A stretch of DNA of 9,771 bases, from the NCBI GenBank assembly GCA_027005175.1, contig JALTMC010000855.1, forward strand, positions 1 to 9,771, in the 5' to 3' direction. The stretch comes from Myxococcales bacterium (GTDB taxonomy: Bacteria; Myxococcota_C; UBA6777). Every line of letters starts with the position of its first letter. Within the stretch, counting starts at the first letter, position 1. A model generated the notes under the pieces. It did not search any database. It was not told where the DNA came from and saw only the letters and a list, made by a program, of their open reading frames with translations. The position numbers were made by a program, and so were the translations under genes. Shown in pieces: positions 1 to 6,921 of the stretch.

Positions 1-1989
1 ATAAATGGGGACCATCCGCTTTTTCTGTCGTAACTGGGGAAGCCCCAAAGCTTTGCTCGGAATCAGATGGAAGAGCAAAAGTTTTGAACCGTGTGGGATA
101 CAGGAATCTGTAGAAAATCGGAATGAATAGCGGAATGGCATCTGTAGATTCTTCTCATCAAGATTGGGCTTTGTGACAAACGATACTTGAGTGTGCATAC
201 CACACAAGCGTCGCACATGATGCCCGACAAGACTGTTCAGCCACAAATGTTTGTGAGTATTAAAGAAAGACCTGCGCAGCGCACTGGCACTCTGCCCCCA
301 AGCAGAGATCTGCATTGTGCCTGTGGCAGAGCCATTAGCTGCGATCGCAACATTGAGCTTGATGTGCTTTTTGTTGTCCTTCGCACGAAACGCAGGGACT
401 TTAAAAAAGCGACCACCTGCTCGATCAACAATAAAAGACCAAGTACCTGCATATTTCGAAGCGATAAGGCCATAGGGATTTGCCGTAAGAGATGGATCCA
501 AGATCATCCCAGTTGTGACCTTTCGACCACCTTGGTAAGTGCGACCTTTCTCTTTCAAGAATTCACAAGCTTGCTTACTTTCCTCTGACAAACCACGCCA
601 TTTCCCCCCCTCCTTTGTAATGTATGTTGCTGCACTCGCAAAGACACTGTTGGGCTCATCAGCAGGATAATTACTTCGATTGTTCGGTGCCATCAAAGCC
701 AGATAAGCTCGAATCCCTAAAGAGCGAAGCATGACCACAAACATCATATTGATCTCATAAGAGAGTCCTTGACGAATCCTGTAGAGCTTCTCTAGCCGGT
801 AGGGAGAACGAAACTTGGAGCCTCTGGATGAAAGAACTCGAATGCGTGAACGCAGATGGTTGTACAAAGTCTTGATCTTCGCCTCTCTGCTCGATGCATT
901 GGCGGTAATCTTCCGAGCCAAAGCTGGTAAGCCATCAGCCCGCAACTCTTCTTGTTCGTCTGCCTGATAAAATCGCTGTCGAGGAGAACGGGTTTCATAA
1001 AAAACATAACTAGAGGCGACAAAGGACTCATCGACATTCCGCCACGAGACCTCTAAATCCCTACCACCAACACCTAGAATTCGCACTCGATCGATGTCGA
1101 GATAAGGTGTTTTTGCAAAACGAGGGGGGTACAGACTCTGGCGAATCTTTCCCCGAACCCCTCTAGGCCAAGCCGGAATATTATTAAGCCACATCTCAAC
1201 CTGACGAGTATCATGGTCGTGCCGAACTCGCACAAACGAGTATTTATCCTTTTGTGTCAAGGTCTTGACCGACAAGACATTTGATTTCACCGCTCTCCTT
1301 GATGTTGCCTTCGAGGATGTTGCCTTCGAGGATGCGTGATTCCTCTTCTGAAGCTTTTGTTGTACCTGCTTCGCCAGCAAGATCCACAGAAGCTCTGTAT
1401 TCCGCAAACGAGCACGATACATTGCTCCTGGTGGATGCTCATACAAGAAGTGAGCTTTTCTTACAGGGTACTTGTATTTCAATAGAACAGGTTGAAGGCC
1501 ACGAACTTCAGCCTCCCACACCACATCGACAATACACCCTTCGTCAAGACCAGGTGCTACAAACTTGAAGACTTTGTCTTTGGCTCTCCATGAACCTTCA
1601 TAACCACTCGTCGCTTCCGTAACTTGCTGAATATCTCGCAAACTCATACGCAACACACGACCATCAGGACAAACGGTACGTAGTTCTAATTTTGACAGTT
1701 CACCAACAACGGTCCAGCGAGCTGAAGAAAAGCTACTCCGTTTGTTGAACCGAATACGCTGATGATGCCGCCAAAAAACAAAGTTCGAACTCCCAATCTG
1801 TGCGTATCGTGTGCGATAATAGTCATCCACAAACAAGATCTCAGCAGCAGCTCGGGGCTTTTTCTTCGGCTTGAGTAAAGTCCGAGTTACAGGCTTAAAC
1901 CCGCGAAATGTAGGGATACATCCAGAGATGCCCCACATCAAAACACTCAGACAAATCGCCTGACATAAACGTATGATCACACGTCGCAT
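1..1989 (-). CDS. Lipoprotein with DUF3857-like and degenerate transglutaminase-like domains (partial, 3' end outside window)
   Basis: The frame stays open from ATG at 1989 to the window edge, giving 663 codons with no stop. The start has a GGGAG Shine-Dalgarno at 1997-2001. Residues 1-24 form a lipoprotein signal: basic MRR, a hydrophobic stretch, then lipobox ISGC with Cys24. Residues about 45-260 resemble DUF3857, including a segment near 142-160 (APGLDEGCIVDVVWEAEV) like that family's 'PGxxIEYxY' region. Residues about 360-525 align with a transglutaminase core: GLSYEINMMFVVMLRSLGI (408-426) matches the usual G-x-C-x-[DE]...N-L-L-x-x-x-L-R-x-L-G-I, and ILDPS (497-501) matches the Asp motif. 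The catalytic Cys is Ser410 (codon 760-762), the usual His position reads Ser448, and no His occurs between residues 404 and 541; Asp498 remains. I infer a surface- or periplasm-facing lipoprotein with a binding or structural role rather than transglutaminase or protease activity. The C-terminal 130 visible residues are unassigned. Confidence 0.85.
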   Translation of the reverse strand, partial: MRRVIIRLCQAICLSVLMWGISGCIPTFRGFKPVTRTLLKPKKKPRAAAEILFVDDYYRTRYAQIGSSNFVFWRHHQRIRFNKRSSFSSARWTVVGELSKLELRTVCPDGRVLRMSLRDIQQVTEATSGYEGSWRAKDKVFKFVAPGLDEGCIVDVVWEAEVRGLQPVLLKYKYPVRKAHFLYEHPPGAMYRARLRNTELLWILLAKQVQQKLQKRNHASSKATSSKATSRRAVKSNVLSVKTLTQKDKYSFVRVRHDHDTRQVEMWLNNIPAWPRGVRGKIRQSLYPPRFAKTPYLDIDRVRILGVGGRDLEVSWRNVDESFVASSYVFYETRSPRQRFYQADEQEELRADGLPALARKITANASSREAKIKTLYNHLRSRIRVLSSRGSKFRSPYRLEKLYRIRQGLSYEINMMFVVMLRSLGIRAYLALMAPNNRSNYPADEPNSVFASAATYITKEGGKWRGLSEESKQACEFLKEKGRTYQGGRKVTTGMILDPSLTANPYGLIASKYAGTWSFIVDRAGGRFFKVPAFRAKDNKKHIKLNVAIAANGSATGTMQISAWGQSASALRRSFFNTHKHLWLNSLVGHHVRRLCGMHTQVSFVTKPNLDEKNLQMPFRYSFRFSTDSCIPHGSKLLLFHLIPSKALGLPQLRQKKRMVPIY
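1301..1334. repeat. 15-bp tandem duplication inside the lipoprotein gene
   Basis: The unit GATGTTGCCTTCGAG occurs at 1301-1315 and 1316-1330, and the next four bases (GATG) begin a third copy. In the minus-strand protein this gives two SSKAT units in a row in a Lys/Ser/Thr-rich linker (about residues 219-228) between the DUF3857-like and transglutaminase-like parts. The length keeps the reading frame. Confidence 0.9.
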
Positions 1990-2014
1990 ACTTATACTCC
2001 CACAATCAACGACG

Positions 2015-2043
2015 ATTATTCATCCAGAAATGGTCCCTATGAA
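2015..2043 (-). promoter_or_regulatory. Candidate sigma70-type promoter of the lipoprotein gene
   Basis: Read on the minus strand, a -35 box TTCATA (2043-2038, 4 of 6 consensus bases) is followed after 17 bases by a -10 box AATAAT (2020-2015, 5 of 6). The expected start of transcription would lie about 20 bases upstream of the ATG at 1989. The call rests on consensus matching only. Confidence 0.4.
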
Positions 2044-2394
2044 AACGAAAATCCTTGAACCATAACTACTTAACAAGAGGATGGCTTTCCCTGCTTCGCG
2101 ATCTTTGCAAATGCGTCAATGTAAGACCGTAAAAAAAGCAAGCGGCCACTTTAAAGAGAAGTGTCTGTTTTTGCAACCAGACTTATCGCTCCGAATCGCA
2201 GGGCTTGTATCACAATCAGGGGGCTACTGCAACAACTGTGTTCGTAAAGACTTGAAAAAACAACCGCAAAACATTGATAAAAGGATCTATCAACATACCC
2301 TATGACACGCTCTATCAAGAAAGAACATGTCACAGGAGTTTTCAAAGAGTGTCATGAAAAAAGCTCCAAGCAAGAGATTGGACCCGCTCAAAGA
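2044..2394. other. Intergenic stretch without a convincing gene
   Basis: This stretch lies between the lipoprotein gene promoter and the 15-bp repeat tract, downstream of the metallophosphoesterase gene. A 74-codon plus-strand frame at 2081-2305 has AGAGG directly against its ATG with no spacer, is rich in Lys/Arg/Gln, and shows no domain or membrane segment I recognise, so I do not call it a gene. I see no strong stem-loop followed by a T-run that would end transcription of the metallophosphoesterase gene. An imperfect inverted pair (TGACACGCTCT near 2303 and AGAGTGTCA near 2346) is the only structure noticed. Confidence 0.5.
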
Positions 2395-2497
2395 CAAGAC
2401 AAGATGAAGCAAGACAAGATGAAGCAAGACAAGATGAAGCAAGACAAGATGAAGCAAGACAAGATGAAGCAAGACAAGATGAAGCAAGACAAGATGA
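2395..2497. repeat. 15-bp tandem repeat, six full copies plus partial ends
   Basis: The unit AAGATGAAGCAAGAC is repeated six times without a mismatch at 2401-2490. The end of a copy precedes it (CAAGAC, 2395-2400) and the beginning of another follows (AAGATGA, 2491-2497). The tract is purine-rich on the plus strand and lies 40-142 bases beyond the stop codon of the metallophosphoesterase gene, in what would be its 3' untranslated region. Being divisible by three, the unit keeps frames open on both strands, reading KMKQD on plus and LVLLH on minus. The perfect identity points to recent expansion and likely copy-number variation between strains. Confidence 0.95.
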
Positions 2498-2536
2498 GAT
2501 GAGAATTGGGTCTGTTCTGAAGGAGAAGCGAAAGAA

Positions 2537-3493
2537 TCAATACGTGATGTCTCGCTCTGTCCAAGTTTGATCGGGTTGCAGGCCAAAGCGCACCACACGT
2601 TGTAGTACACCCGCTTCGATGTCATACAACTGATAGCCTGCTTGTTTGTTGGGTTTTTCACTTTGAAAGGTCGCTGGTCCTGCGTTGAGAACAGGGATCA
2701 GATTGCCCTTACCGGGGATCGTATACTGATAACAAGCATGCTCATGACCGTGAAGCACCAGCTCGGCCCCATGTTGTTCTAGTATCTTGAGCAGATCATC
2801 TCGATTGCGGATACCACGGTGGGGCAAGCCGGGCGTACCGTGTTTGTCTTCCAAGAAATGGTGCACCAATACGATCCGGAATTGCTCCTGGTGCGCATCG
2901 AGAATCTCAGGCAAGCGCGAAAGCTGTTCATCGCTCACAATGCCCCAGGCTCCTGTGATCCCTGTAGGAACACACGAGTTTAAGCCGACGCACACCACTC
3001 CCCCACCCAGCTCTCGAACAAAGGGGTAACCACTGTCTTCCTGGCTATCTCCATGAAAGTCGGCAAAGTGCTTCTCATAACGCCGCTCACGCTGCACGCC
3101 AGGAGTATAAATATCATGATTGCCTGGAATCGTGACCATCGGCACAGCCTCATGGATCGGCTTAAGCAGCTCACGTGCTTGAGCGAACTCTTCGTTTAAG
3201 GCGGTGGTTGAGAGATCTCCTGTAATCAGGACAGCATCGGGATTTTGTTGCATCACATGCTCAACCAGTAAAGGCATATTGGCATTCAACATATGACGCC
3301 GTCGGACCAACAACATATTGGCCCCTCCCAGCAAACGCTTGCCCCACCACATCTTTAATAAGGTGCCAGGTACATTCGAGATATGAACATCAGAAAAGTG
3401 TGCGAAACGAACCATGAGCGATGAAAACTCCAGATTTAAAAGGATGGGTATGGGTGTACCAGGGTTCTCTAAAAACCCCTCAAATAGCCCCAT
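2537..3493 (-). CDS. Calcineurin-like metallophosphoesterase (class III phosphodiesterase type)
   Basis: A 318-residue protein with all the signature blocks of the binuclear-metal phosphoesterase family, in order: FSDVH (Asp35, His37), GDLS (Gly92, Asp93), GNHD (Asn125, His126, Asp127), VHH (His211, His212) and HGHEH (His250, His252). These residues bind two divalent metals and activate water to hydrolyse a phosphodiester or phosphomonoester. The arrangement resembles bacterial cyclic-nucleotide phosphodiesterases such as CpdA or Rv0805, but substrate cannot be read from sequence; nucleotides, phospholipid head groups or peptidoglycan precursors are also possible. There is no signal peptide or membrane segment, so it is probably cytoplasmic. 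The chosen start has AGGAG six bases upstream. It gives a 26-residue leader before the conserved core at MVRFAHFSDVH; an alternative ATG at 3415 would remove it but has only a GGAG 12 bases away. It diverges from gyrA. Confidence 0.88.
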   Translation of the reverse strand: MGLFEGFLENPGTPIPILLNLEFSSLMVRFAHFSDVHISNVPGTLLKMWWGKRLLGGANMLLVRRRHMLNANMPLLVEHVMQQNPDAVLITGDLSTTALNEEFAQARELLKPIHEAVPMVTIPGNHDIYTPGVQRERRYEKHFADFHGDSQEDSGYPFVRELGGGVVCVGLNSCVPTGITGAWGIVSDEQLSRLPEILDAHQEQFRIVLVHHFLEDKHGTPGLPHRGIRNRDDLLKILEQHGAELVLHGHEHACYQYTIPGKGNLIPVLNAGPATFQSEKPNKQAGYQLYDIEAGVLQRVVRFGLQPDQTWTERDITY

Positions 3494-3499
3494 ATAACG

Positions 3500-3504
3500 C
3501 TCCT
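3500..3504 (-). promoter_or_regulatory. Shine-Dalgarno AGGAG that favours the long metallophosphoesterase start
   Basis: Read on the minus strand, AGGAG (within GAGGAG) is followed by six bases and the ATG at 3493. This is better placed than the GGAG upstream of the internal ATG at 3415, which is 12 bases away. Confidence 0.6.
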
Positions 3505-3550
3505 CGTCAAAGACGACGAAGTGGACAGCCTAACATCTCACTTAAAAAGA

Positions 3551-3578
3551 TGTAAATTTTTATTAATTATGATATAAT
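3551..3578 (+). promoter_or_regulatory. Candidate gyrA promoter with perfect -10 and weak -35
   Basis: TATAAT at 3573-3578 matches the -10 consensus fully. The -35 at the right distance is weak (TGTAAA at 3551-3556, 16-base spacer, 3 of 6). The surrounding 3541-3580 is strongly AT-rich, unlike the flanking sequence. If used, the leader to gyrA would be about 250 bases long and would contain the palindrome and the minisatellite listed separately. Confidence 0.35.
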
Positions 3579-3593
3579 TCCGAATCAGTTCAA
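3566..3593 (-). promoter_or_regulatory. Candidate promoter of the metallophosphoesterase gene
   Basis: On the minus strand, TTGAAC (3593-3588, 4 of 6 bases of the -35 consensus) is followed after 16 bases by CATAAT (3571-3566, 5 of 6 of the -10 consensus). The predicted transcript would start about 65 bases upstream of the ATG at 3493. It overlaps a plus-strand -10 candidate for gyrA, making this AT-rich block a likely divergent promoter. Confidence 0.4.
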
Positions 3594-3639
3594 AGCAACT
3601 GAGAGTTTCACAAGATCCCCCCCATCAAGCAAGAACTCC

Positions 3640-3704
3640 GTGTCGTAGAGTGACACATATCTTTGGTACATAATATTCTGCGTTTTGTGTTCTACAAATG
3701 TAGA
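3640..3704. promoter_or_regulatory. Two small inverted repeats upstream of gyrA
   Basis: GTGTC-N7-GACAC lies at 3640-3656, and a tighter inverted repeat TCTACA-AA-TGTAGA lies at 3691-3704. Either could be an operator for a dimeric regulator or a short RNA hairpin in the gyrA leader. They are seen directly; the regulatory role is a guess, because short palindromes arise by chance in AT-rich intergenic DNA. Confidence 0.25.
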
Positions 3705-3808
3705 GCCGGATCGCAGAACATAGAACCGGATCGCCGACCGTTTGAGCCGGGTCACTGGCCGCTTGAGTTGGATCGCCGACCGTTTGAGCCGGGTCACTGG
3801 CCGCTTGA
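3704..3808. repeat. 21/42-bp minisatellite in the gyrA leader
   Basis: Five 21-base units run end to end: 3704-3724, 3725-3745, 3746-3766, 3767-3787 and 3788-3808. The third and fifth are identical. The second and fourth differ only in their first bases, so the tract is also a 42-bp repeat with two near-identical copies: 3728-3766 equals 3770-3808 over 39 bases. The first unit is a diverged copy. The end of the tract is only 26 bases from the gyrA ATG. Frames on both strands stay open through it as seven-residue repeats, but no start or ribosome site supports translation. Confidence 0.92.
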
Positions 3809-3834
3809 ACATAGAACGAAAGAGGTAGAGAAGT

Positions 3835-6480
3835 ATGGTGCATCAAGTCACAGATGAGATCATTCCACCCATTCAAATCGAAGATGAGATGCGAACATCG
3901 TACCTCGACTATGCGATGAGCGTCATCATTGGGCGTGCACTTCCGGAGGTCCGCGATGGATTAAAGCCAGTACACCGGCGAGTCCTGTATGCCATGTTCC
4001 GCGAGGGATTGCTACACAATAAAAAATACTCCAAGTGTGCGGGTGTGGTTGGTGAAGTGCTGAAGAAGTACCACCCCCATGGTGATGCAGCAGTCTACGA
4101 CACGCTGGTGCGGATGGCCCAGCCTTGGAACTTGCGCTACCCACTTGTGGATGGGCAGGGAAACTTTGGTTCGATCGACGGAGACTCGGCAGCAGCGTAT
4201 CGCTACACAGAATGTAAGATGCAGCAGATCGCCGAGTATCTCTTACAAGATATCGACAAAGACACTGTTGACTTTACAGAGAACTTCGACGGCTCCACCA
4301 TGGAGCCCCTGGTTTTGCCCACTCGTTTCCCGACCTTATTGGTCAACGGATCTGACGGTATCGCAGTGGGAATGGCCACGAAGATCCCTCCCCACAATCT
4401 GGGAGAGGTGATGGAAGCTTGTATCACACTCATCGACAATCCCGACCTGACTGTCCGCGATCTGGTGTTGGGTTGGACGGAAGAAGACGGGACGGTTCAC
4501 GAGCCGATTATTCCAGGCCCCGACTTCCCAACGGGAGGCTTGGTTTCAAGCAAAGACGCTGTGTTGCAAGCCTATGAAACAGGCCGTGGCATCGTTCGAA
4601 TTCGCGCTCGTGCTGATATCGAAGAGGATGAATCCACAGGCAAGTCCAAGATCATCATCCACGAGATGCCCTACCAAGTGAATAAATCTCGCTTGGTTGA
4701 GAAGATCGCCCAGCTCGTTCGCGAGCGAAAGATCGAAGGGATCACAGATCTTCGTGATGAATCCAACCGAAAAGGCATCCGTGTTGTTGTTGAATTACGC
4801 CGGGATGCCTATCCCGAGGTCGTCCTCAACCAACTCTACAAGCACTCTCCTCTTCAAAACTCTTTTGGTATCATTCTGCTGTCGATCGTCAACGGCCAGC
4901 CGCGATTGTTGAGTTTGAAGCATATGTTGCGACACTTCATCGATCACCGTCGTGAAGTGACCATTCGTCGCTGTCGCTTTGAGTTGCGAAAGGCCGAAGC
5001 CCGCGCCCATATTCTGGAAGGCTTGAAAAAAGCACTTGATATCATCGATCAGATCATCAAAACGATCCGCGCCAGTTCCAGCACTGCTGAAGCTCGGGAA
5101 GCTTTGATCGAAACGTTTGAGTTTACACAGGTCCAGGCCCAAGCGATCTTGGAGATGCGCCTACAAAAACTCACAGGTTTAGAGCGCGATCAGATCATCG
5201 CAGAGCTTGAAGCATTGTTGCAAACGATCGAGCGGCTGTTGGGTATTTTAAACAACGAACACTTGTTGTTGGCTCTGATTAAGAAAGAGTTGGTTGAGAT
5301 CCGAGATAAGTTTTCTGATCCGCGACGCTCTGAGATTTCCAGCACGATGAATCACATCTCCTTGGAAGACATGATCGCTGAAGAAGAGATGATCGTCACC
5401 CTGACAAACACCGGCTATATCAAGCGTAACCCGCTGACCGAATACCGAGCGCAAAAGCGTGGAGGCAAAGGGGTGCAGGGAATGAACACAAGGGGCGAAG
5501 ACTTTGTCGTCCAGTTGTTTTCTGCCTCAACTCACGCCTATCTCTTGGTCTTTACGAACCGGGGTCGTCTGCACTGGTTAAAAGTGTACAATATTCCCCA
5601 AGCATCTCGGACCGCCTTGGGGCGTCCGCTGGTCAACCTGCTCTCTCTTGATGAGGGAGAAAAGCCAGCAGCGGTGCTCCCTGTCAGAGAGTTTGTAGAA
5701 GGTCACTATGCCTTCTTTGCCACCCAAAAGGGATATGTCAAAAAGACCGATTTGATGGCCTATTCCAAAGTTCGCTCGGGTGGTTTGAACGCCATCAAGC
5801 TGGATGAGGATGATGAGTTAATCGCTGTGAATATCACAGACGGCTCGTATGAGATCGTTTTGGGCACACAAACCGGAAAAGCGATCCGATTTAGTGAGGA
5901 GAAAGTTCGCCCAATGGGCCGTAACACAAGGGGAGTGATGGGAATTCGTCCGGATGAGGGAGCCAAGGTCATCTCCTTGGTAGTGATCACCGATCCTGAA
6001 GCCGATCTTCTCACAGTCACTGAAAATGGCTTTGGCAAGCGCACACCGACCTCAGACTATCGTGTCACCAATCGGGGTGGGAAAGGCATCATCACCATCA
6101 AGACGAATGAGAGAAACGGAAATGTTACTGGTCTGTTAGAGGTGATGGAGTCTGACCATCTTATGTTTACGACCAACAAAGGTCAGGTGATCCGAACCTA
6201 TGCCAGTGACATTCGCCATATTGGGAGGAACACACAAGGAGTGCGCCTGTTCCGAATCGACAAGAATGAATACATTACCAGTATCGAGCGTCTTGCAGAC
6301 CAAGATGAAGAAGAGAATGAAGAGAATGAAGAGAATCAGAGTGAGGTCGAGGAGCAAGGACTCCCCAGCGAAGAAACGACCGCTTCTACCGAAGTCAACG
6401 CTGTTGCGAGTGAAATCGAAGTAGCATCCGTGGAAGCAGATGTCGAAGAAGACGATGAAACCCCCTCTGAATCCTCCTAA
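3835..6480 (+). CDS. gyrA: DNA gyrase subunit A
   Basis: GyrA pairs with GyrB to introduce negative supercoils by ATP-driven double-strand passage; GyrA cuts and religates DNA and wraps it. The 881 residues fit the usual 800-900. The winged-helix region contains the YLDYAMSVI block (23-31), the VRDGLKPVHRRVLYAM block (39-54), KKYHPHGD (77-84) and the active-site Tyr124 in RYTE. A tower and coiled-coil region follow. The C-terminal beta-pinwheel carries the GyrA box QKRGGKG (540-546), which separates GyrA from ParC, and a degenerate box-like RGGKG near residue 748. From about residue 822 the protein ends in an acidic tail including three exact GAAGAGAAT codon triplets (6310-6336). At the quinolone contact positions, Ala85 stands where E. 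coli has Ser83, while Asp89 matches E. coli Asp87. The start has GAGG nine bases upstream. gyrB is not in the window. Confidence 0.97.
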   Translation: MVHQVTDEIIPPIQIEDEMRTSYLDYAMSVIIGRALPEVRDGLKPVHRRVLYAMFREGLLHNKKYSKCAGVVGEVLKKYHPHGDAAVYDTLVRMAQPWNLRYPLVDGQGNFGSIDGDSAAAYRYTECKMQQIAEYLLQDIDKDTVDFTENFDGSTMEPLVLPTRFPTLLVNGSDGIAVGMATKIPPHNLGEVMEACITLIDNPDLTVRDLVLGWTEEDGTVHEPIIPGPDFPTGGLVSSKDAVLQAYETGRGIVRIRARADIEEDESTGKSKIIIHEMPYQVNKSRLVEKIAQLVRERKIEGITDLRDESNRKGIRVVVELRRDAYPEVVLNQLYKHSPLQNSFGIILLSIVNGQPRLLSLKHMLRHFIDHRREVTIRRCRFELRKAEARAHILEGLKKALDIIDQIIKTIRASSSTAEAREALIETFEFTQVQAQAILEMRLQKLTGLERDQIIAELEALLQTIERLLGILNNEHLLLALIKKELVEIRDKFSDPRRSEISSTMNHISLEDMIAEEEMIVTLTNTGYIKRNPLTEYRAQKRGGKGVQGMNTRGEDFVVQLFSASTHAYLLVFTNRGRLHWLKVYNIPQASRTALGRPLVNLLSLDEGEKPAAVLPVREFVEGHYAFFATQKGYVKKTDLMAYSKVRSGGLNAIKLDEDDELIAVNITDGSYEIVLGTQTGKAIRFSEEKVRPMGRNTRGVMGIRPDEGAKVISLVVITDPEADLLTVTENGFGKRTPTSDYRVTNRGGKGIITIKTNERNGNVTGLLEVMESDHLMFTTNKGQVIRTYASDIRHIGRNTQGVRLFRIDKNEYITSIERLADQDEEENEENEENQSEVEEQGLPSEETTASTEVNAVASEIEVASVEADVEEDDETPSESS

Positions 6481-6487
6481 AAAAACG

Positions 6488-6516
6488 TTGACGAACAGAT
6501 AGCACTGTGATAGAAC
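6488..6516 (+). promoter_or_regulatory. Candidate promoter of the atp gene cluster
   Basis: TTGACG (6488-6493, 5 of 6 of the -35 consensus) is followed by a 17-base spacer and TAGAAC (6511-6516, 4 of 6 of the -10 consensus). It begins eight bases after the gyrA stop, so the atp genes could be transcribed independently of gyrA. No intrinsic terminator is visible between gyrA and this promoter, so read-through from gyrA is also possible. Confidence 0.45.
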
Positions 6517-6609
6517 GCGCCCGGATTGGCCCACCTTACACAGACAAAGAACAACACAAGGGTGAATCCGACGGAAGACAATGACAGGCACGTTTTGAGG
6601 CTCTCAACT

Positions 6610-6921
6610 ATGAAGCGACATCAAGCGTCTCAAGTTCCTGACACTCCTTCTGTTGAGCAGAAGGAAGAGGTGAAAACTTCTCTGTCTTCCCAAACCTCCA
6701 TCATTTCCCCAAAAAATGGATGGCAGTTGGGCTGGCTCTATGCCACCCTGGCCATGGAGTTTGTTGGGGGTGTTGTGGGTGGTGGTCTTGCGGGGTTTTA
6801 TCTGGATCATTGGCAAGGGACATCGCCCTTATGGACGAGCATTCTCTTGGTGAGTGGTTGCGCAGCAGGTCTTTTTTTGTTGTTGCATGGCATCACAAAA
6901 CTGGAAGGTGAATTGGATTGA
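6610..6921 (+). CDS. atpZ: AtpZ/AtpI-type small membrane protein of the ATP synthase cluster
   Basis: A 103-residue protein. About 35 hydrophilic residues are followed by two membrane segments joined by a short loop: one Gly-rich with a GGVVGGGLAGFYLDHW run, the second starting at PLWTSILL and ending near LHGITK. The Gly-rich helix ending in a conserved Leu-Asp, then a GTSP-type loop, is the pattern of the AtpZ / 'F0F1-ATPase subunit I' family (Pfam ATPase_gene1), whose members sit ahead of atpI and atpB and are linked to ion (Mg2+/Ca2+) handling or rotor assembly. The ATG at 6610 is chosen because GAGG lies nine bases upstream. An upstream in-frame TTG at 6526 would add 28 polar residues without a good ribosome site. 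Its stop overlaps the next gene's start. Confidence 0.75.
   Translation: MKRHQASQVPDTPSVEQKEEVKTSLSSQTSIISPKNGWQLGWLYATLAMEFVGGVVGGGLAGFYLDHWQGTSPLWTSILLVSGCAAGLFLLLHGITKLEGELD

Noticed and set aside
187-588. Plus-strand open frame of 133 codons, and others at 1281-1568 and on both strands across 1-1989
   Set aside because: They lie within the continuous 663-codon minus-strand lipoprotein frame, which has a lipobox, a ribosome site and domain-like motifs; these frames show none of that.
2081-2305. 74-codon plus-strand frame
   Set aside because: No usable spacing between AGAGG and ATG, no recognisable motif, and a composition typical of non-coding sequence.
2302-2502. Plus-strand frame encoding KMKQD repeats, and the minus-strand frame at 2290-2661 encoding LVLLH repeats
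   Set aside because: Both are open because the 15-bp unit is divisible by three; neither has a convincing ribosome site, and the minus frame also overlaps the metallophosphoesterase gene in another frame.
3704-3808. CRISPR array
   Set aside because: Units are directly adjacent with no unique spacers, and no cas-like gene is present.
3585-3876. Frames with seven-residue repeats on both strands through the minisatellite
   Set aside because: The 21-bp unit keeps any frame open; they overlap promoter elements and the gyrA start and have no ribosome site.
3835-6480. ParC (topoisomerase IV subunit A)
   Set aside because: The GyrA box QKRGGKG and the acidic C-terminal tail point to GyrA.
6526-6609. 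Upstream TTG start for atpZ
   Set aside because: It would add 28 polar residues without a properly spaced ribosome site, while ATG 6610 has GAGG nine bases upstream.
6481-6609. Intrinsic terminator between gyrA and atpZ
   Set aside because: Only a short A-run follows the stop codon; no stem-loop with a T-run was seen.
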